Shown: positions 36,095 to 44,335, numbered from the stretch's first letter. The stretch is 64,000 nucleotides of DNA from Ravibacter sp964559125 (GCA_964559125.1 CAZLGW010000009.1:1-64000), one strand, 5' to 3'. Notes: generated by a model from the letters alone, not told the origin. Made by a program: numbers and translations.

Positions 36095-36499
36095 ATGTCT
36101 AAAAACGTAGCAATTGTCCGATCCTATTTTAGCGCCCTGGCAAAAGGAGATTTTGACACAGTGGGCTCTTTATTCTCGGATGATGTCATATGGCACCAGC
36201 CCGGTAGCGGCATTCAATCCGGAACCTATAAAGGAAAAGCAGATTTGTTTGCCCACTTGGGAAATTTTGCCAAATGGAGCAACGGCACTTTTGCCATCGA
36301 TCACGTAGAATACGTGGCAGGCAACGACGAGCTAGTGGCCGCAGCGATTCATTTTAAAGCTCAAAAAGGAGACCAAACCCTCTCTATGAAAGGCATTGAC
36401 CTGCTTAGAATCGAACAGAATCTGATAGCCGAGGTTTGGCTTTTTTCGGAAAGAATTGAAGAGGAAGACGCGTTCTGGACAAGCGCCGCCAATAGCTGA
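36095..36499 (+). CDS. NTF2-like/SnoaL-type protein, 134 aa
   Basis: A second NTF2-superfamily protein (VRSYFSALAKGDFDTVGSLFSDDVIWHQPGSG), with the common core pattern of an N-terminal helix, an acidic DxxxxxFsDD turn and a strand-rich tail. It is under the likely control of the divergent HxlR gene. Function, as with the other copy, is most likely binding or isomerising a small ring compound; that is family-based inference. Confidence 0.8.
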   Translation: MSKNVAIVRSYFSALAKGDFDTVGSLFSDDVIWHQPGSGIQSGTYKGKADLFAHLGNFAKWSNGTFAIDHVEYVAGNDELVAAAIHFKAQKGDQTLSMKGIDLLRIEQNLIAEVWLFSERIEEEDAFWTSAANS

Positions 36500-36502
36500 A
36501 GT

Positions 36503-37003
36503 CTATTTCATTTGTCCGATGGCGATCCACCCTTCCGGGGTAATGCCCATGATCTCGGTGGCAACGCCCAGCGTCTGGTAGGTGTCAAAGAAAGCCATTC
36601 GCGCTATCGGGTGGTCTACTTCACTGATTATCGTATAACCTTGTCCGCGCAGCTCGTTTGTGACCCAGTCAAAATCATTCACCGGTAAACGGAAGGCCAT
36701 GTGCTGCGTACCGCCGGCAGGATACTGCGAGAGATAGTCGTGAAACATGCTTTCCCCTGAAACAGGTTGGACGAGTTCGATGAAAGTCCCGCCGTTATAG
36801 GTTTGAGTAGTCAGCCATTCAGCGGCTACGACCTTGCCATAATAGGTCATACCCAAATCCTGTGCCCGAATATTTTCCGGCCGGGGAAAGCTGTTGATGC
36901 CCAAGGCGTTGGTAAAGAAGTCTACGGCGGCATAAATGTCGGGCACCACCCAACCGATTTGTGCCAGTTCCAGCCTGGATAAGGTGTTTTGGATATTGCT
37001 CAT
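36503..37003 (-). CDS. VOC family (glyoxalase-like) protein
   Basis: A 166-residue protein with the paired beta-alpha-beta-beta-beta modules of the vicinal oxygen chelate fold: LAQIGWVVPDIYAAVDFFTNALGI and later TFIELVQPVSGES, GTQHMAFRLPVNDF, and a last block ending in TEIMG. His and Glu residues in those places could bind a divalent metal. Convergent with the NTF2-like gene (ends 3 nt apart). Likely modifies or binds a small electrophile or aromatic compound. Confidence 0.8.
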   Translation of the reverse strand: MSNIQNTLSRLELAQIGWVVPDIYAAVDFFTNALGINSFPRPENIRAQDLGMTYYGKVVAAEWLTTQTYNGGTFIELVQPVSGESMFHDYLSQYPAGGTQHMAFRLPVNDFDWVTNELRGQGYTIISEVDHPIARMAFFDTYQTLGVATEIMGITPEGWIAIGQMK

Positions 37004-37121
37004 CTCATCATATAATATATCGTGGTCATCATCTACAGATACTCCAACAGAAGTTTCAATTCAAACACCTTACATCCGGATACCAGTTTAACCAGCCCTA
37101 TAATTGGCTATTAAAAGATAC

Positions 37122-37850
37122 TTATATCTTATTCCCGCTGTACATTCCTCCGTCGTAATAAGCCGATTTCGTATTCGTTACAAACAGTACTACTTCCGCT
37201 TCGCTTTCAGTGCTAAGTCTGATATCTTCCTCACGTATAAAAATGCTGTCTCCTTTGGAGAGGTGAATATTTTCATTCACCGTGGCAGTTCCCTGAAATA
37301 CATAGAGCAAATAACCAAAATCCGGATTCACTTTTTCGGGCAGCCCGAGAAAATGACCGGCCGTAACCCTGGCATCATAGATATAGGTGTCGCTGCTGAG
37401 CTGTAGCTTTGTTTTGCTCTTATTCGGAGATGCGATGAGCCGCCATGCGTTGTCGCTGTGTATTGCTTCCAACTCATCGAAGATGACTTCCGGTTCGGTA
37501 TCCTTTTCGCCGGGCCGGATAAATATCTGCAACCCTTCGACATCTTCGTGTACGGCCTCCTCGTGGTGGAAGATTTTCCCGGCTTTCATTAACATGAGGC
37601 GTCCCGGCGTGATAAACTCCTCAAATCCCTCGGAATCAGTATGCTTCACTTTACCGCTTCGGAAATAGGAAAGGATATCGTCGTTAACGTGCGGGTGCAT
37701 CCTGATCACCGCACCTGATTGTATATCGGCCTGGTCTATCCGGCCAATACTGTAATACCCGGTGTCGGATTCTGACAGATCAAGGCCCGGGTACAGGATC
37801 CTGATATGGCTGTTCCCTTTCTTGTTGGAAGCATCTAATTTCCTGATCAT
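37122..37850 (-). CDS. Pirin-like cupin protein
   Basis: A 242-residue double cupin. The segment RMHPHVNDDILSYFRSGKVKHTDSEG followed by GRLMLMKAGKIFHHEE has the pirin pattern of the N-terminal cupin; a second cupin with FQGTATVNENIHLSKGDSIFI follows. Pirins can act as quercetinases or redox-sensing metal proteins. It closes a run of small detoxification-type genes (HxlR, SDR, NTF2-like, VOC). Confidence 0.8.
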   Translation of the reverse strand: MIRKLDASNKKGNSHIRILYPGLDLSESDTGYYSIGRIDQADIQSGAVIRMHPHVNDDILSYFRSGKVKHTDSEGFEEFITPGRLMLMKAGKIFHHEEAVHEDVEGLQIFIRPGEKDTEPEVIFDELEAIHSDNAWRLIASPNKSKTKLQLSSDTYIYDARVTAGHFLGLPEKVNPDFGYLLYVFQGTATVNENIHLSKGDSIFIREEDIRLSTESEAEVVLFVTNTKSAYYDGGMYSGNKI

Positions 37851-37934
37851 ATTTTCAAAGCGGCTACGTATGATTACACGAACTTAACGATTTGGGAAAG
37901 AATTTAGACTCAGCCTAAAGTCGAACTACAGTTG

Positions 37935-38789
37935 TCATTCCGTAAAACCTTCTTTAACCGTCAATAATAGAGCGACATTTTCAGTAACTGTGTTCGCAAA
38001 GTATTCAGTCATTATTTTACCCATCTCGCTTTCGCTGGCCTTTTCTGTATTCACCTGTAATAAGCGAGAAAGACGTTGGTATAGTCGTTCACTCCGGGAC
38101 GCAATTTTTTTCATTTCCCGTCCCATAACCCTGGCAGCGATATGAATCAATTCTACTGACTCATCCTCAAACAACTCATTATGATGATTGTATATTTCTT
38201 CATCATACATGTCGAAAAAGTGATTCAGTATATCACAGATGTCTTTTATATCGTCCCTTCTTACCTCTGGCCGATCTTCCCATGCTATAAGTTTCAATAT
38301 TACTATACCGGGAAGGGTGCAAAATTTAAACTGATGTTGTTCTTCTATATTTATTTCGGGGAGCCCCTCCTGATATACCTCTTTAAACCCCGGCACCTCC
38401 AAACTGGTGTAACCCGTACCATCTACGGTCACCTTGCCATTTTCATCCTCAATCGCTCCAAAAGGCATTAGATCCACTTCAGTTTTATCCTTCCATAACA
38501 AGACAAAAGCATTTTCACGTGTCGGGTGAAAACCCTCATATTGAACCAAATAAGTTTTCAGATTTTCATAACGCCCTTTGTCATTGATCAGGACAGCAAA
38601 ATCAATATCAGCAGTTGTCCTTCGGGCATGGATCTTGTTGATCCCACTCATCCAGACATCTCTGGCAACCGCCCCGACGAGATAGTAGTCTATTTCAAAC
38701 TCACTAAAACCTCTTTCCAGAGCAGATAACATTTCGGAGATATCCGGCTGTAGCCGTATCTGTTTAAAGTTGATTTTGTAAATACTCAT
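37935..38789 (-). CDS. AbiEii/AbiGii nucleotidyltransferase toxin
   Basis: A 284-residue nucleotidyltransferase of the type IV toxin-antitoxin AbiE system. It has the NTase core with YYLVGAVARDVWMSG and the acidic motif TTADIDFAVL, then a helical C-terminal half. The ATG at 38789 is preferred; the longer frame to 38828 runs further into the antitoxin gene. It overlaps the AbiEi gene's 3' end by 26 nt. AbiEii toxins transfer nucleotides to cell targets and are held by AbiEi; the pair gives abortive infection. Confidence 0.87.
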   Translation of the reverse strand: MSIYKINFKQIRLQPDISEMLSALERGFSEFEIDYYLVGAVARDVWMSGINKIHARRTTADIDFAVLINDKGRYENLKTYLVQYEGFHPTRENAFVLLWKDKTEVDLMPFGAIEDENGKVTVDGTGYTSLEVPGFKEVYQEGLPEINIEEQHQFKFCTLPGIVILKLIAWEDRPEVRRDDIKDICDILNHFFDMYDEEIYNHHNELFEDESVELIHIAARVMGREMKKIASRSERLYQRLSRLLQVNTEKASESEMGKIMTEYFANTVTENVALLLTVKEGFTE

Positions 38790-39756
38790 CGTAAATCTTT
38801 TGAGCGGTTTCTGTACATCGCCTGTCACCTACGTTCATCAAATCGGCGTACGCAAGTAATGCCGGAACTGTTTGCCCCTTATTATCTTGCTGCCAGAACA
38901 CGTGATAAACCTTTATGAAACCTTTTTCATCAGGAACGAGACGGTAATTTTGAATAAGTTCAGTCCTTGTTTCTCTCGTGTACAGCGTCAATTCAGCAGG
39001 TTTAAGATAGTGTGTCATTAAATCTCCGGCTGCTTCGCCCCCCCACCAGGTTTTTCCGGGTTGTAACGACAGGTTTTTCCAATGATCGAAGTCATCATTC
39101 TTTAAAAAACGAAAAGTCCCTATCCTCAACGTCGGTTTCAGACGCTGTTCATATGCTACAACCCAGGCACTTAATAACTCTTTCTTGTTATTCAGTGCAT
39201 ATTCGTTTTGGGAAATGGTAAGCAGAAATCCCTCTTCTTTCAATCCCCTCATAATATGGGTGATATTGCCGATCGTAGTACCGGTACGTTCTGCAATCTG
39301 GCGGTAAGGCTTATTAATCCAGGTTTCGTCAAGCAAAAACTGGAAAAGTACCTTCAGTCCGGTTTTCGTAAATGCCCTGCTACGCGATTCCGGTTCTGCA
39401 GGAAGGGGCGGATTGGCGTCTATCCACAGCAGACTTCCGTTGTATTTGAGAAATACATTGCCGTTCCCCTCCAGATACGCAATATTCTGATGTCTTAGCT
39501 CCTCCTTGATCTTGGGGAATAAACGCCGCGCAACAACTAAAACAGGGGGATAATCTCTGTTGAGGTTTTCAATATAGGGTAAATGATGATTCCGGAGCTC
39601 CTTCTTAACTTCAATGTGATAATTAACCTCGTGGTTTTCTAAGTGCAATGTAACTTTCCCGTCCAGTACTTTATTATCAGGCTCCCATATTCCTTCAATT
39701 CCAGTCTGCCTTCGAAGGTTATCCAATGCGGTATAGACAATTTCCTGCTCTCCCAT
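38764..39756 (-). CDS. AbiEi-type antitoxin (type IV TA)
   Basis: A 330-residue antitoxin. The first 110 residues hold a binding/nuclease-like domain (EVNYHIEVKKELRNHHLPYI, ARRLFPKIKEELRHQNI); a winged helix-turn-helix follows at PYRQIAERTGTTIGNITHIMRGLKEEGFL; the C-terminal part (FRFLKNDDFDHW, LKPAELTLYTRE) matches AbiEi C-terminal domains. It overlaps and precedes the toxin gene. The nested inverted repeats upstream (39762-39823) are likely its autoregulatory operator. Confidence 0.85.
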   Translation of the reverse strand: MGEQEIVYTALDNLRRQTGIEGIWEPDNKVLDGKVTLHLENHEVNYHIEVKKELRNHHLPYIENLNRDYPPVLVVARRLFPKIKEELRHQNIAYLEGNGNVFLKYNGSLLWIDANPPLPAEPESRSRAFTKTGLKVLFQFLLDETWINKPYRQIAERTGTTIGNITHIMRGLKEEGFLLTISQNEYALNNKKELLSAWVVAYEQRLKPTLRIGTFRFLKNDDFDHWKNLSLQPGKTWWGGEAAGDLMTHYLKPAELTLYTRETRTELIQNYRLVPDEKGFIKVYHVFWQQDNKGQTVPALLAYADLMNVGDRRCTETAQKIYDEYLQNQL

Positions 39757-39761
39757 GTTTC

Positions 39762-39823
39762 TTAAGTATTATTGTTTACGAAAACGTAAACATTTAAATT
39801 AAGTAAACAAACTTAATACTTAA
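39762..39823. promoter_or_regulatory. Nested inverted repeats upstream of abiE
   Basis: GTTTACG-AAAA-CGTAAAC at 39774-39791 is enclosed by TTAAGTATTA at 39762-39771 and its exact reverse complement TAATACTTAA at 39814-39823. The set starts 6 nt upstream of the antitoxin start. AbiEi antitoxins are known to bind inverted repeats in their own promoter, so this is the expected operator. Confidence 0.6.
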
Positions 39824-39858
39824 TTTTGATTTTCCCAATCTCTTGCGAGGGAATCACA

Positions 39859-40674
39859 CTATTTCCACACCTCTTCAAGCGTCTGTCTGAACACTTCATT
39901 CAACTTTACCGTGTCAGGCTGACTCTGCGGCCCCAACCCCCTGACGTACTCGTTGTAGAATTGGATCTTTTGTTCAAGAAAATTGTTCAGTACCTGAATT
40001 TTCGGCTCCTCATCCAGTTCCTCCCCTGACACTTTTCTGTTAAACAGGTTACGGATCTCATTCTCAACACCTGTATCCGTCACCTGACTGTCCAGGAGCT
40101 TTTGAAACTCCATAGGAGCCATGGAGTTGGTTTCCCTAATCCAATCGCAGGCAAGTATCGGACGCAATACGTAGAAGTATTTCTTCACGCGCACCTTCTC
40201 CCCCTGCAAATACGTTTTGTAATTGCCTTCGGCCATATGTAGGTAATGATACAAACAGGATTTCGGGTTGAAATACAACTCCGTCAACTCCCGAAGCCTT
40301 TCAGCAAGGATACCATGTTGCCAATAGACCGTCGGACTTCTCAACCACTCCAGCATAGCAGGATTTGATTTTCGAAAAAGACGCAAGGCCTTCTTCAGTT
40401 CCCACCCGGCCAGATCGATATCGTTGGGTAGTATTTCCTCCTGGCTATCCTTTTTATCGTCGATGTCCAGATACCAATCAGGTTGATGAACATAAATGTA
40501 TCGCACATCCCAATCGCTGTCAACGGATGCGAATCCCCAGGCCCGGCTGCCGCTTTCTACGGCGTACAGAATTTTGATATCATGTTGCTGTTCAAGGCGT
40601 AAAAGCTCCCTTTTTATTTCTCCTGTCATCACCGGCATCGTCATATGGTTTCTAAAATAGCGGTTTGAACGCAT
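39859..40674 (-). CDS. RlaP-like RNA-repair nucleotidyltransferase
   Basis: A 271-residue DNA polymerase beta-type nucleotidyltransferase. The active-site pattern is VESGSRAWGFASVDSDWDVR, in which GSRAWG and DSDWD provide the helix and acidic residues; further landmarks are NDIDLAGWELKKALRLFRKSNP and CDWIRETNSMAP. This matches the RlaP family described with RtcB ligases in RNA-repair operons, which may mend RNA ends. It lies downstream of rtcB, rsr and the tRNA-like RNA cluster on the same strand. The first ATG is used; codons 11, 13 and 16 are alternative ATGs. Confidence 0.82.
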   Translation of the reverse strand: MRSNRYFRNHMTMPVMTGEIKRELLRLEQQHDIKILYAVESGSRAWGFASVDSDWDVRYIYVHQPDWYLDIDDKKDSQEEILPNDIDLAGWELKKALRLFRKSNPAMLEWLRSPTVYWQHGILAERLRELTELYFNPKSCLYHYLHMAEGNYKTYLQGEKVRVKKYFYVLRPILACDWIRETNSMAPMEFQKLLDSQVTDTGVENEIRNLFNRKVSGEELDEEPKIQVLNNFLEQKIQFYNEYVRGLGPQSQPDTVKLNEVFRQTLEEVWK

Positions 40675-40744
40675 TTAAATAGGAATCTCCTAAAATTCGT
40701 AAAGCTAAAATATCCCCGGTGAGCTAAAAGATAAAAGAGCAACA

Positions 40745-40828
40745 AGCCAGCTGTATATTTTCAGGATTCGAACCTGGGCTGTTTTCACAGCTTCTACCAG
40801 CGAAGTACTACATCTGTACGGCATCTTT
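40745..40828 (-). ncRNA. Y-RNA/tRNA-like element 3
   Basis: Transcribed toward RlaP. It begins with the shared hairpin (40793-40828: TACGGC at 40817-40822, CGAAGTA at 40801-40807 on the plus strand, 9 nt apart). Next comes a 5-bp hairpin closed by a GAAA tetraloop (40778-40791, RNA GCUGU-GAAA-ACAGC). A perfect T-arm follows, CAGG-UUCGAAU-CCUG in the RNA (40762-40776 on plus). No acceptor or D-arm is seen, and an AGCTGT/ACAGCT pair (40749-40754, 40787-40792) offers an alternative fold. It is not a translatable tRNA. Ends are approximate. Confidence 0.65.
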
Positions 40829-40866
40829 CATTTTGTTAAGAAGGGTAAAAAAACAATGCATGGAAT

Positions 40867-40967
40867 ATACACCTTACGATGCTCTGCTCTACCCACTGAG
40901 CTATCCCGCCAAGGCGGGAGCCGGACTCGAACCGGCGACACGAAGTAACACACATTTACGACACCTT
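40867..40967 (-). ncRNA. Y-RNA/tRNA-like element 2, circularly permuted tRNA
   Basis: Reading along the transcript: shared hairpin (plus 40937-40967), T-arm GCCGG-UUCGAGU-CCGGC (40920-40936), 3' acceptor strand UCCCGCC (plus GGCGGGA 40913-40919), a 2-nt UU loop, 5' acceptor strand GGCGGGA (40904-40910), then UA and a D-arm GCUC-AGUGGGUA-GAGC (40886-40901). The acceptor pairing is perfect over 7 bp. The order is thus T-arm, 3' end, 5' end, D-arm: a tRNA opened in its anticodon arm and closed at its acceptor end, as described for bacterial YrlA Y RNAs. Downstream GCAUCGUA (40875-40882) resembles the start of the shared hairpin and may pair with it. It lies between the genes for the Ro60-like protein and RlaP. 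Ends are approximate. Confidence 0.8.
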
Positions 40968-41011
40968 CTTATCTCTTTCAATTGTGTAAGGAGCGACAGA
41001 CAAAACGAGAC

Positions 41012-41110
41012 GGGGGACCGCTGTTGAGGACTCGAACCTCCATCATATGTTGCCATACAATGCCCTCCCCCTTAAATGGTAGCGAAGTAGCCCGTTTTTA
41101 CGGCATCCTT
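41012..41110 (-). ncRNA. Y-RNA/tRNA-like element 1
   Basis: Transcript order: shared hairpin (plus 41077-41110), then GGGGGA (plus TCCCCC 41066-41071), a 9-bp hairpin closed by a GCAA tetraloop (41041-41062), T-arm GAGG-UUCGAGU-CCUC (plus 41026-41040), and closing UCCCCC (plus GGGGGA 41012-41017) paired with the first strand over 6 bp. It looks like a tRNA in which one long hairpin replaces D and anticodon arms. It starts 53 nt downstream of the rsr stop. Ends are approximate and no anticodon can be assigned. Confidence 0.7.
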
Positions 41111-41162
41111 ATTTTTTTATGGATAGAAATCAATAAGTCCGGCCTTACTTCTCCCAACTCCT

Positions 41163-42764
41163 TCACAAGAAGCCGGGGGAACATGAAGTAATATCGATAC
41201 GCTCGATACCATCCAATGCTTTCCTCCCGTTTTCCAGGGCTTCAAGCACGCCGAAGATCTTATCGCTCCATCCGGCCAATAGGTAAACCTCATTCTGGAT
41301 GATCTGTATGGGTGGGCGCCCATACCCCATCAGGTCAAAAAGGTATAACCTGGCATCAGGCGCTACGGTGCGTTTGTATTCCAGCCATAACGCATAGATG
41401 TTTTTTGTACCGGTCATACTGTTCCATAACTGGCAGTCTGTGAAGAGCATCACTTTATCCATTACCGCTTGGCGTTTCAACAGATCTGCGATCACCAGAA
41501 AACCATTGGTGGCATAGCCTACCTCTCCTTCCCGCTTATAAAACTCCTGCACATTGGCCAGAATGTTGCTTTTAGGTACCGGGATCAGCTTCCAGGTATC
41601 GCCAAACATCCCGACCCTTACATTCCGGCACCGGCTTTGAAGCAGCATGGCCAGCATCAGCCCGACATCATACAGCAATACCTTCGACTTAGGTGAAACC
41701 GGTTGCTGCATGGAGCCCGATACGTCGCAGGCCAGCAATACCCTGGTATTTTCATTAAACCCGGCTATCGCGGACGCACTTTGAACAACAGCTTTTTCAA
41801 GCGCTTCCAGCAACTCACCGACATACCCGTCACTCCCGGTGAAAAGACTTTTCAGCTTTTCTGAAAGACTACCCTTTCCTGCAGGCAAAAACATAGTCAG
41901 CAACTCCCGGTAAGCTGCCAGGTACCGGAAAGGAAACTGTTTGGCGTTGTCCACTTTCTCCGGCGTCGAAAGCTGATCCGCTACCTTGCGGATGTGGGGG
42001 TAAGATACGCCCGCCTCCAGCATATTCCGCAGGTTACGAAGCGTAGCCATGTAACCCAGTTTCCCACTGTCGATCAGTTCTTCCCATTTAGCTTTAAATG
42101 CTCCTTCCTTTTCAGCGTCACGCTCATAGGAAACCTGGCCCAGGGCTGACAGCTCTGTCTCCCAGGTATAAGGTGTTTCAAGCCTGTTGTCTACAATTTT
42201 GTTAAAAAGCTGTTGCTGCGCTTCATCTTTCGGCTTCGGGTGCACCATGAAAAGCGCATCCCGTAGCCGGATTTCGGCCGGACGATCGTATTTGGCAAAC
42301 TGGTATTCGTCAAACCTGTTAAAAGCCGCAGACAACCCTTTCTGCAATTGTTTGGACAAACCACCCAGCTTTTTAAAGCCTTTGCGCTTGTTTAAGACCT
42401 GGTAACAGGCCAGCAGCTCCGTAATCTCGTCAGCACGCGCAATGACCTTTGCAGTAGCTTTGGACACCAGGTCGTCGCCGGAATGTACCCGGGCCAGTTC
42501 GGTCAGCAGCACCAGCGGCGCTGACCGCATATACATTTTATGACGGGTGTAAACTGCCAGTTTTGCGACAAACAACGGATCATTTTCCGCTACCAGCTTC
42601 CTGACGCGCAGCAGGCGGTCATTATCCTTTTCATAAAACGAATCACTGACAGACCATGTCACTACGGCAGTATATAGCTCCATAGCAGGATCAAGCCTGA
42701 AGGCTTTCTCTCCTTCATAATTTTTCACCTGCATACTCCCGCTGTTGACTGTATTAAATCTCAT
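41163..42764 (-). CDS. rsr: Ro60-like TROVE domain protein (Rsr)
   Basis: A 533-residue Ro60 homologue from the ATG at 42764; the longer frame to 42806 would run through the operator repeat. The TROVE ring domain spans roughly 1-330 (LYTAVVTWSVSDSFYEKDNDRLLRVRKLV, LALFMVHPKPKD-type segments, LRNLRNMLEAGVSYPHI). A VWA domain follows with the MIDAS DVSGSM at Asp347. Ro60/Rsr proteins bind Y RNAs and help nucleases and ligases handle structured RNA. It is 76 nt downstream of rtcB, has its own copy of the operator, and precedes the Y-RNA-like cluster. Confidence 0.93.
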   Translation of the reverse strand: MRFNTVNSGSMQVKNYEGEKAFRLDPAMELYTAVVTWSVSDSFYEKDNDRLLRVRKLVAENDPLFVAKLAVYTRHKMYMRSAPLVLLTELARVHSGDDLVSKATAKVIARADEITELLACYQVLNKRKGFKKLGGLSKQLQKGLSAAFNRFDEYQFAKYDRPAEIRLRDALFMVHPKPKDEAQQQLFNKIVDNRLETPYTWETELSALGQVSYERDAEKEGAFKAKWEELIDSGKLGYMATLRNLRNMLEAGVSYPHIRKVADQLSTPEKVDNAKQFPFRYLAAYRELLTMFLPAGKGSLSEKLKSLFTGSDGYVGELLEALEKAVVQSASAIAGFNENTRVLLACDVSGSMQQPVSPKSKVLLYDVGLMLAMLLQSRCRNVRVGMFGDTWKLIPVPKSNILANVQEFYKREGEVGYATNGFLVIADLLKRQAVMDKVMLFTDCQLWNSMTGTKNIYALWLEYKRTVAPDARLYLFDLMGYGRPPIQIIQNEVYLLAGWSDKIFGVLEALENGRKALDGIERIDITSCSPGFL

Positions 42765-42804
42765 GACATTCTTTGTTTTAATTGAATGTTCAAATCTCAA
42801 ACTC

Positions 42805-42829
42805 AACTGCGCGGTCTTTCTGCGCAGTT
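42805..42829. promoter_or_regulatory. 25-bp inverted repeat upstream of rsr
   Basis: AACTGCGCG...GCGCAGTT (25 nt, imperfect dyad with 8-9-bp arms) lies 41-65 nt upstream of the rsr start. The same sequence with two changes (positions 9 and 16) is found 41-65 nt upstream of rtcB. The identical offset and near-identity mark it as a regulator binding site for both genes, most simply of the WYL regulator. Confidence 0.75.
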
Positions 42830-42840
42830 AAAACTTTTTT

Positions 42841-44295
42841 TTAGTCCTCCGGCTTTTCTTTAGGATCGGCCATCCTGACAATCCGCGGCTGAAAACTAGC
42901 AAGCACTTCTACCAGGTCGGATTGGGCAGCCATCACCGCATGGATATCCTTGTATACCATTGGCGCTTCATCCAGCCCGGACCCGATCACCGTAATGCGG
43001 TTTTCCTTCAGGTTCCTGTCTACCTCTGTCTTGTCGATGGTCTTAAGGGCAGCGCTCCTGCTCATCAGCCGTCCGGCGCCGTGAGAGGCCGAATGCAACG
43101 ACTCCCCATTTCCTTTTCCCCTTACCACAAACCCCGGAGTGCTCATTGAGCCGGGAATGATCCCGAGCATATCCGCTCCCGCCGGGGTGGCTCCCTTTCG
43201 GTGTACCATCACGTCGGTCCCGTCGGCCAGTTTTTCCTTCCAGGCGAAGTTGTGGTGATTCTCGATGCGTCTCACCGGCGATACCCCGAGTCCTTTGGCG
43301 ATCTTGTTGTGGATCTCATGATGGTTAGCCGAGGCATAGTCTCCAGCCAGGTTCATCGCGATCCAGTACTCCTGTCCCTCGTCGGTATGAAGGTCCAGCC
43401 AGGCAAGGTGACGTGCTTCTTTGGGAAGCAGGGTCTTCTGCATCGCAATGGCCGAATAGGTGTTGGCAATATTCCCGCCGAATCCCCTTGAACCGGAATG
43501 GGATAGCAAGGCCAGGTATTTACCGGCAGGGATACCGTCCAGCGCATTTTCTCTAATCGTCAGCTCACCCCATTCCACGAAATGGTTGCCCGTTCCCGAC
43601 GTACCCAGCTGCGCATAAGCTTTATCCTTCAGCGCTTTTACGGTCTTGATTTCGTTCCACTCCAGGCGGTCGAACAGCGTTGTATCCAAGTGCACGTTCG
43701 TTTTGGCCCCCATCCCGAAGTGTGTATGTTCCATCAGTAGTTTTTCCAGTCTTGACTTTTCCTGCTCGACCGATGCTGCTGGCAGATCGAAGATGCTCAG
43801 GCACATGCGACAGGCGATATCCACCCCTACCGCGTAGGGGATAATGGTATCCGGCTGCGTGGCCAGTACCCCACCTATCGGCAGACCATAGCCCTGGTGC
43901 GCATCAGGCATCAGCGCGCCTGCCACAGCGATGGGCAACTGGATGGCCGTACGCATCTGCGCCAGAGCGCCTACTTCTATATGTTCCGGGCCGAAGACCG
44001 GGAAAGTCATGATTTCCTCCTTTAACTGTTGCACGCTCCGGACCTGTTTGATGAACTGGCCTTTCCCGCGCAGCTCGATAACCCGTTCTGCAATATTTTT
44101 GAATTTACCGTTCCGTTTCAACGCATAGGGTTCCGGGTGTTCGATCAAGGCTTCAAGGTTGGCCATAATGGCGGCTTTGTCCATCACCTCGTGTTTCAGC
44201 AGGCCATTGGCCACCCGGCTGAACGCTACCAGCAAGTCCAGGTCGCAGATTCCCAAAGCGCCTAATTCTCCGTTGCTGATTTTTTCTCTTTCCAT
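42841..44295 (-). CDS. rtcB: RtcB-family RNA ligase
   Basis: A 484-residue 3'-phosphate/5'-OH RNA ligase. Metal and guanylylation residues are present: GVDIACRM with Asp159 and Cys162, SGTGNHF with His238, SHSGSR with His266, the HH of ENHHNF at 347-348, and SASHGAGR with His405, the residue that accepts GMP. It rejoins cleaved tRNAs and other RNAs in the cytoplasm. First gene of the minus-strand RNA repair operon; divergent from the WYL regulator, with the 25-bp operator in the spacer. Confidence 0.95.
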   Translation of the reverse strand: MEREKISNGELGALGICDLDLLVAFSRVANGLLKHEVMDKAAIMANLEALIEHPEPYALKRNGKFKNIAERVIELRGKGQFIKQVRSVQQLKEEIMTFPVFGPEHIEVGALAQMRTAIQLPIAVAGALMPDAHQGYGLPIGGVLATQPDTIIPYAVGVDIACRMCLSIFDLPAASVEQEKSRLEKLLMEHTHFGMGAKTNVHLDTTLFDRLEWNEIKTVKALKDKAYAQLGTSGTGNHFVEWGELTIRENALDGIPAGKYLALLSHSGSRGFGGNIANTYSAIAMQKTLLPKEARHLAWLDLHTDEGQEYWIAMNLAGDYASANHHEIHNKIAKGLGVSPVRRIENHHNFAWKEKLADGTDVMVHRKGATPAGADMLGIIPGSMSTPGFVVRGKGNGESLHSASHGAGRLMSRSAALKTIDKTEVDRNLKENRITVIGSGLDEAPMVYKDIHAVMAAQSDLVEVLASFQPRIVRMADPKEKPED

Positions 44296-44335
44296 GACAG
44301 GTATTTTTTGTTTTGATGCTACAAACCAAACCTCT

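Noticed and set aside
40886..40936. A normal functional tRNA on the minus strand
   Set aside because: The D-arm, acceptor strands and T-arm are all there, but the order is permuted, with the 3' half before the 5' half, and there is no anticodon arm, so it cannot be an ordinary tRNA gene.
40833..41191. ORFs of 64-69 codons on the plus strand over the tRNA-like cluster
   Set aside because: They run antisense through the structured RNA elements and have no recognisable domain.
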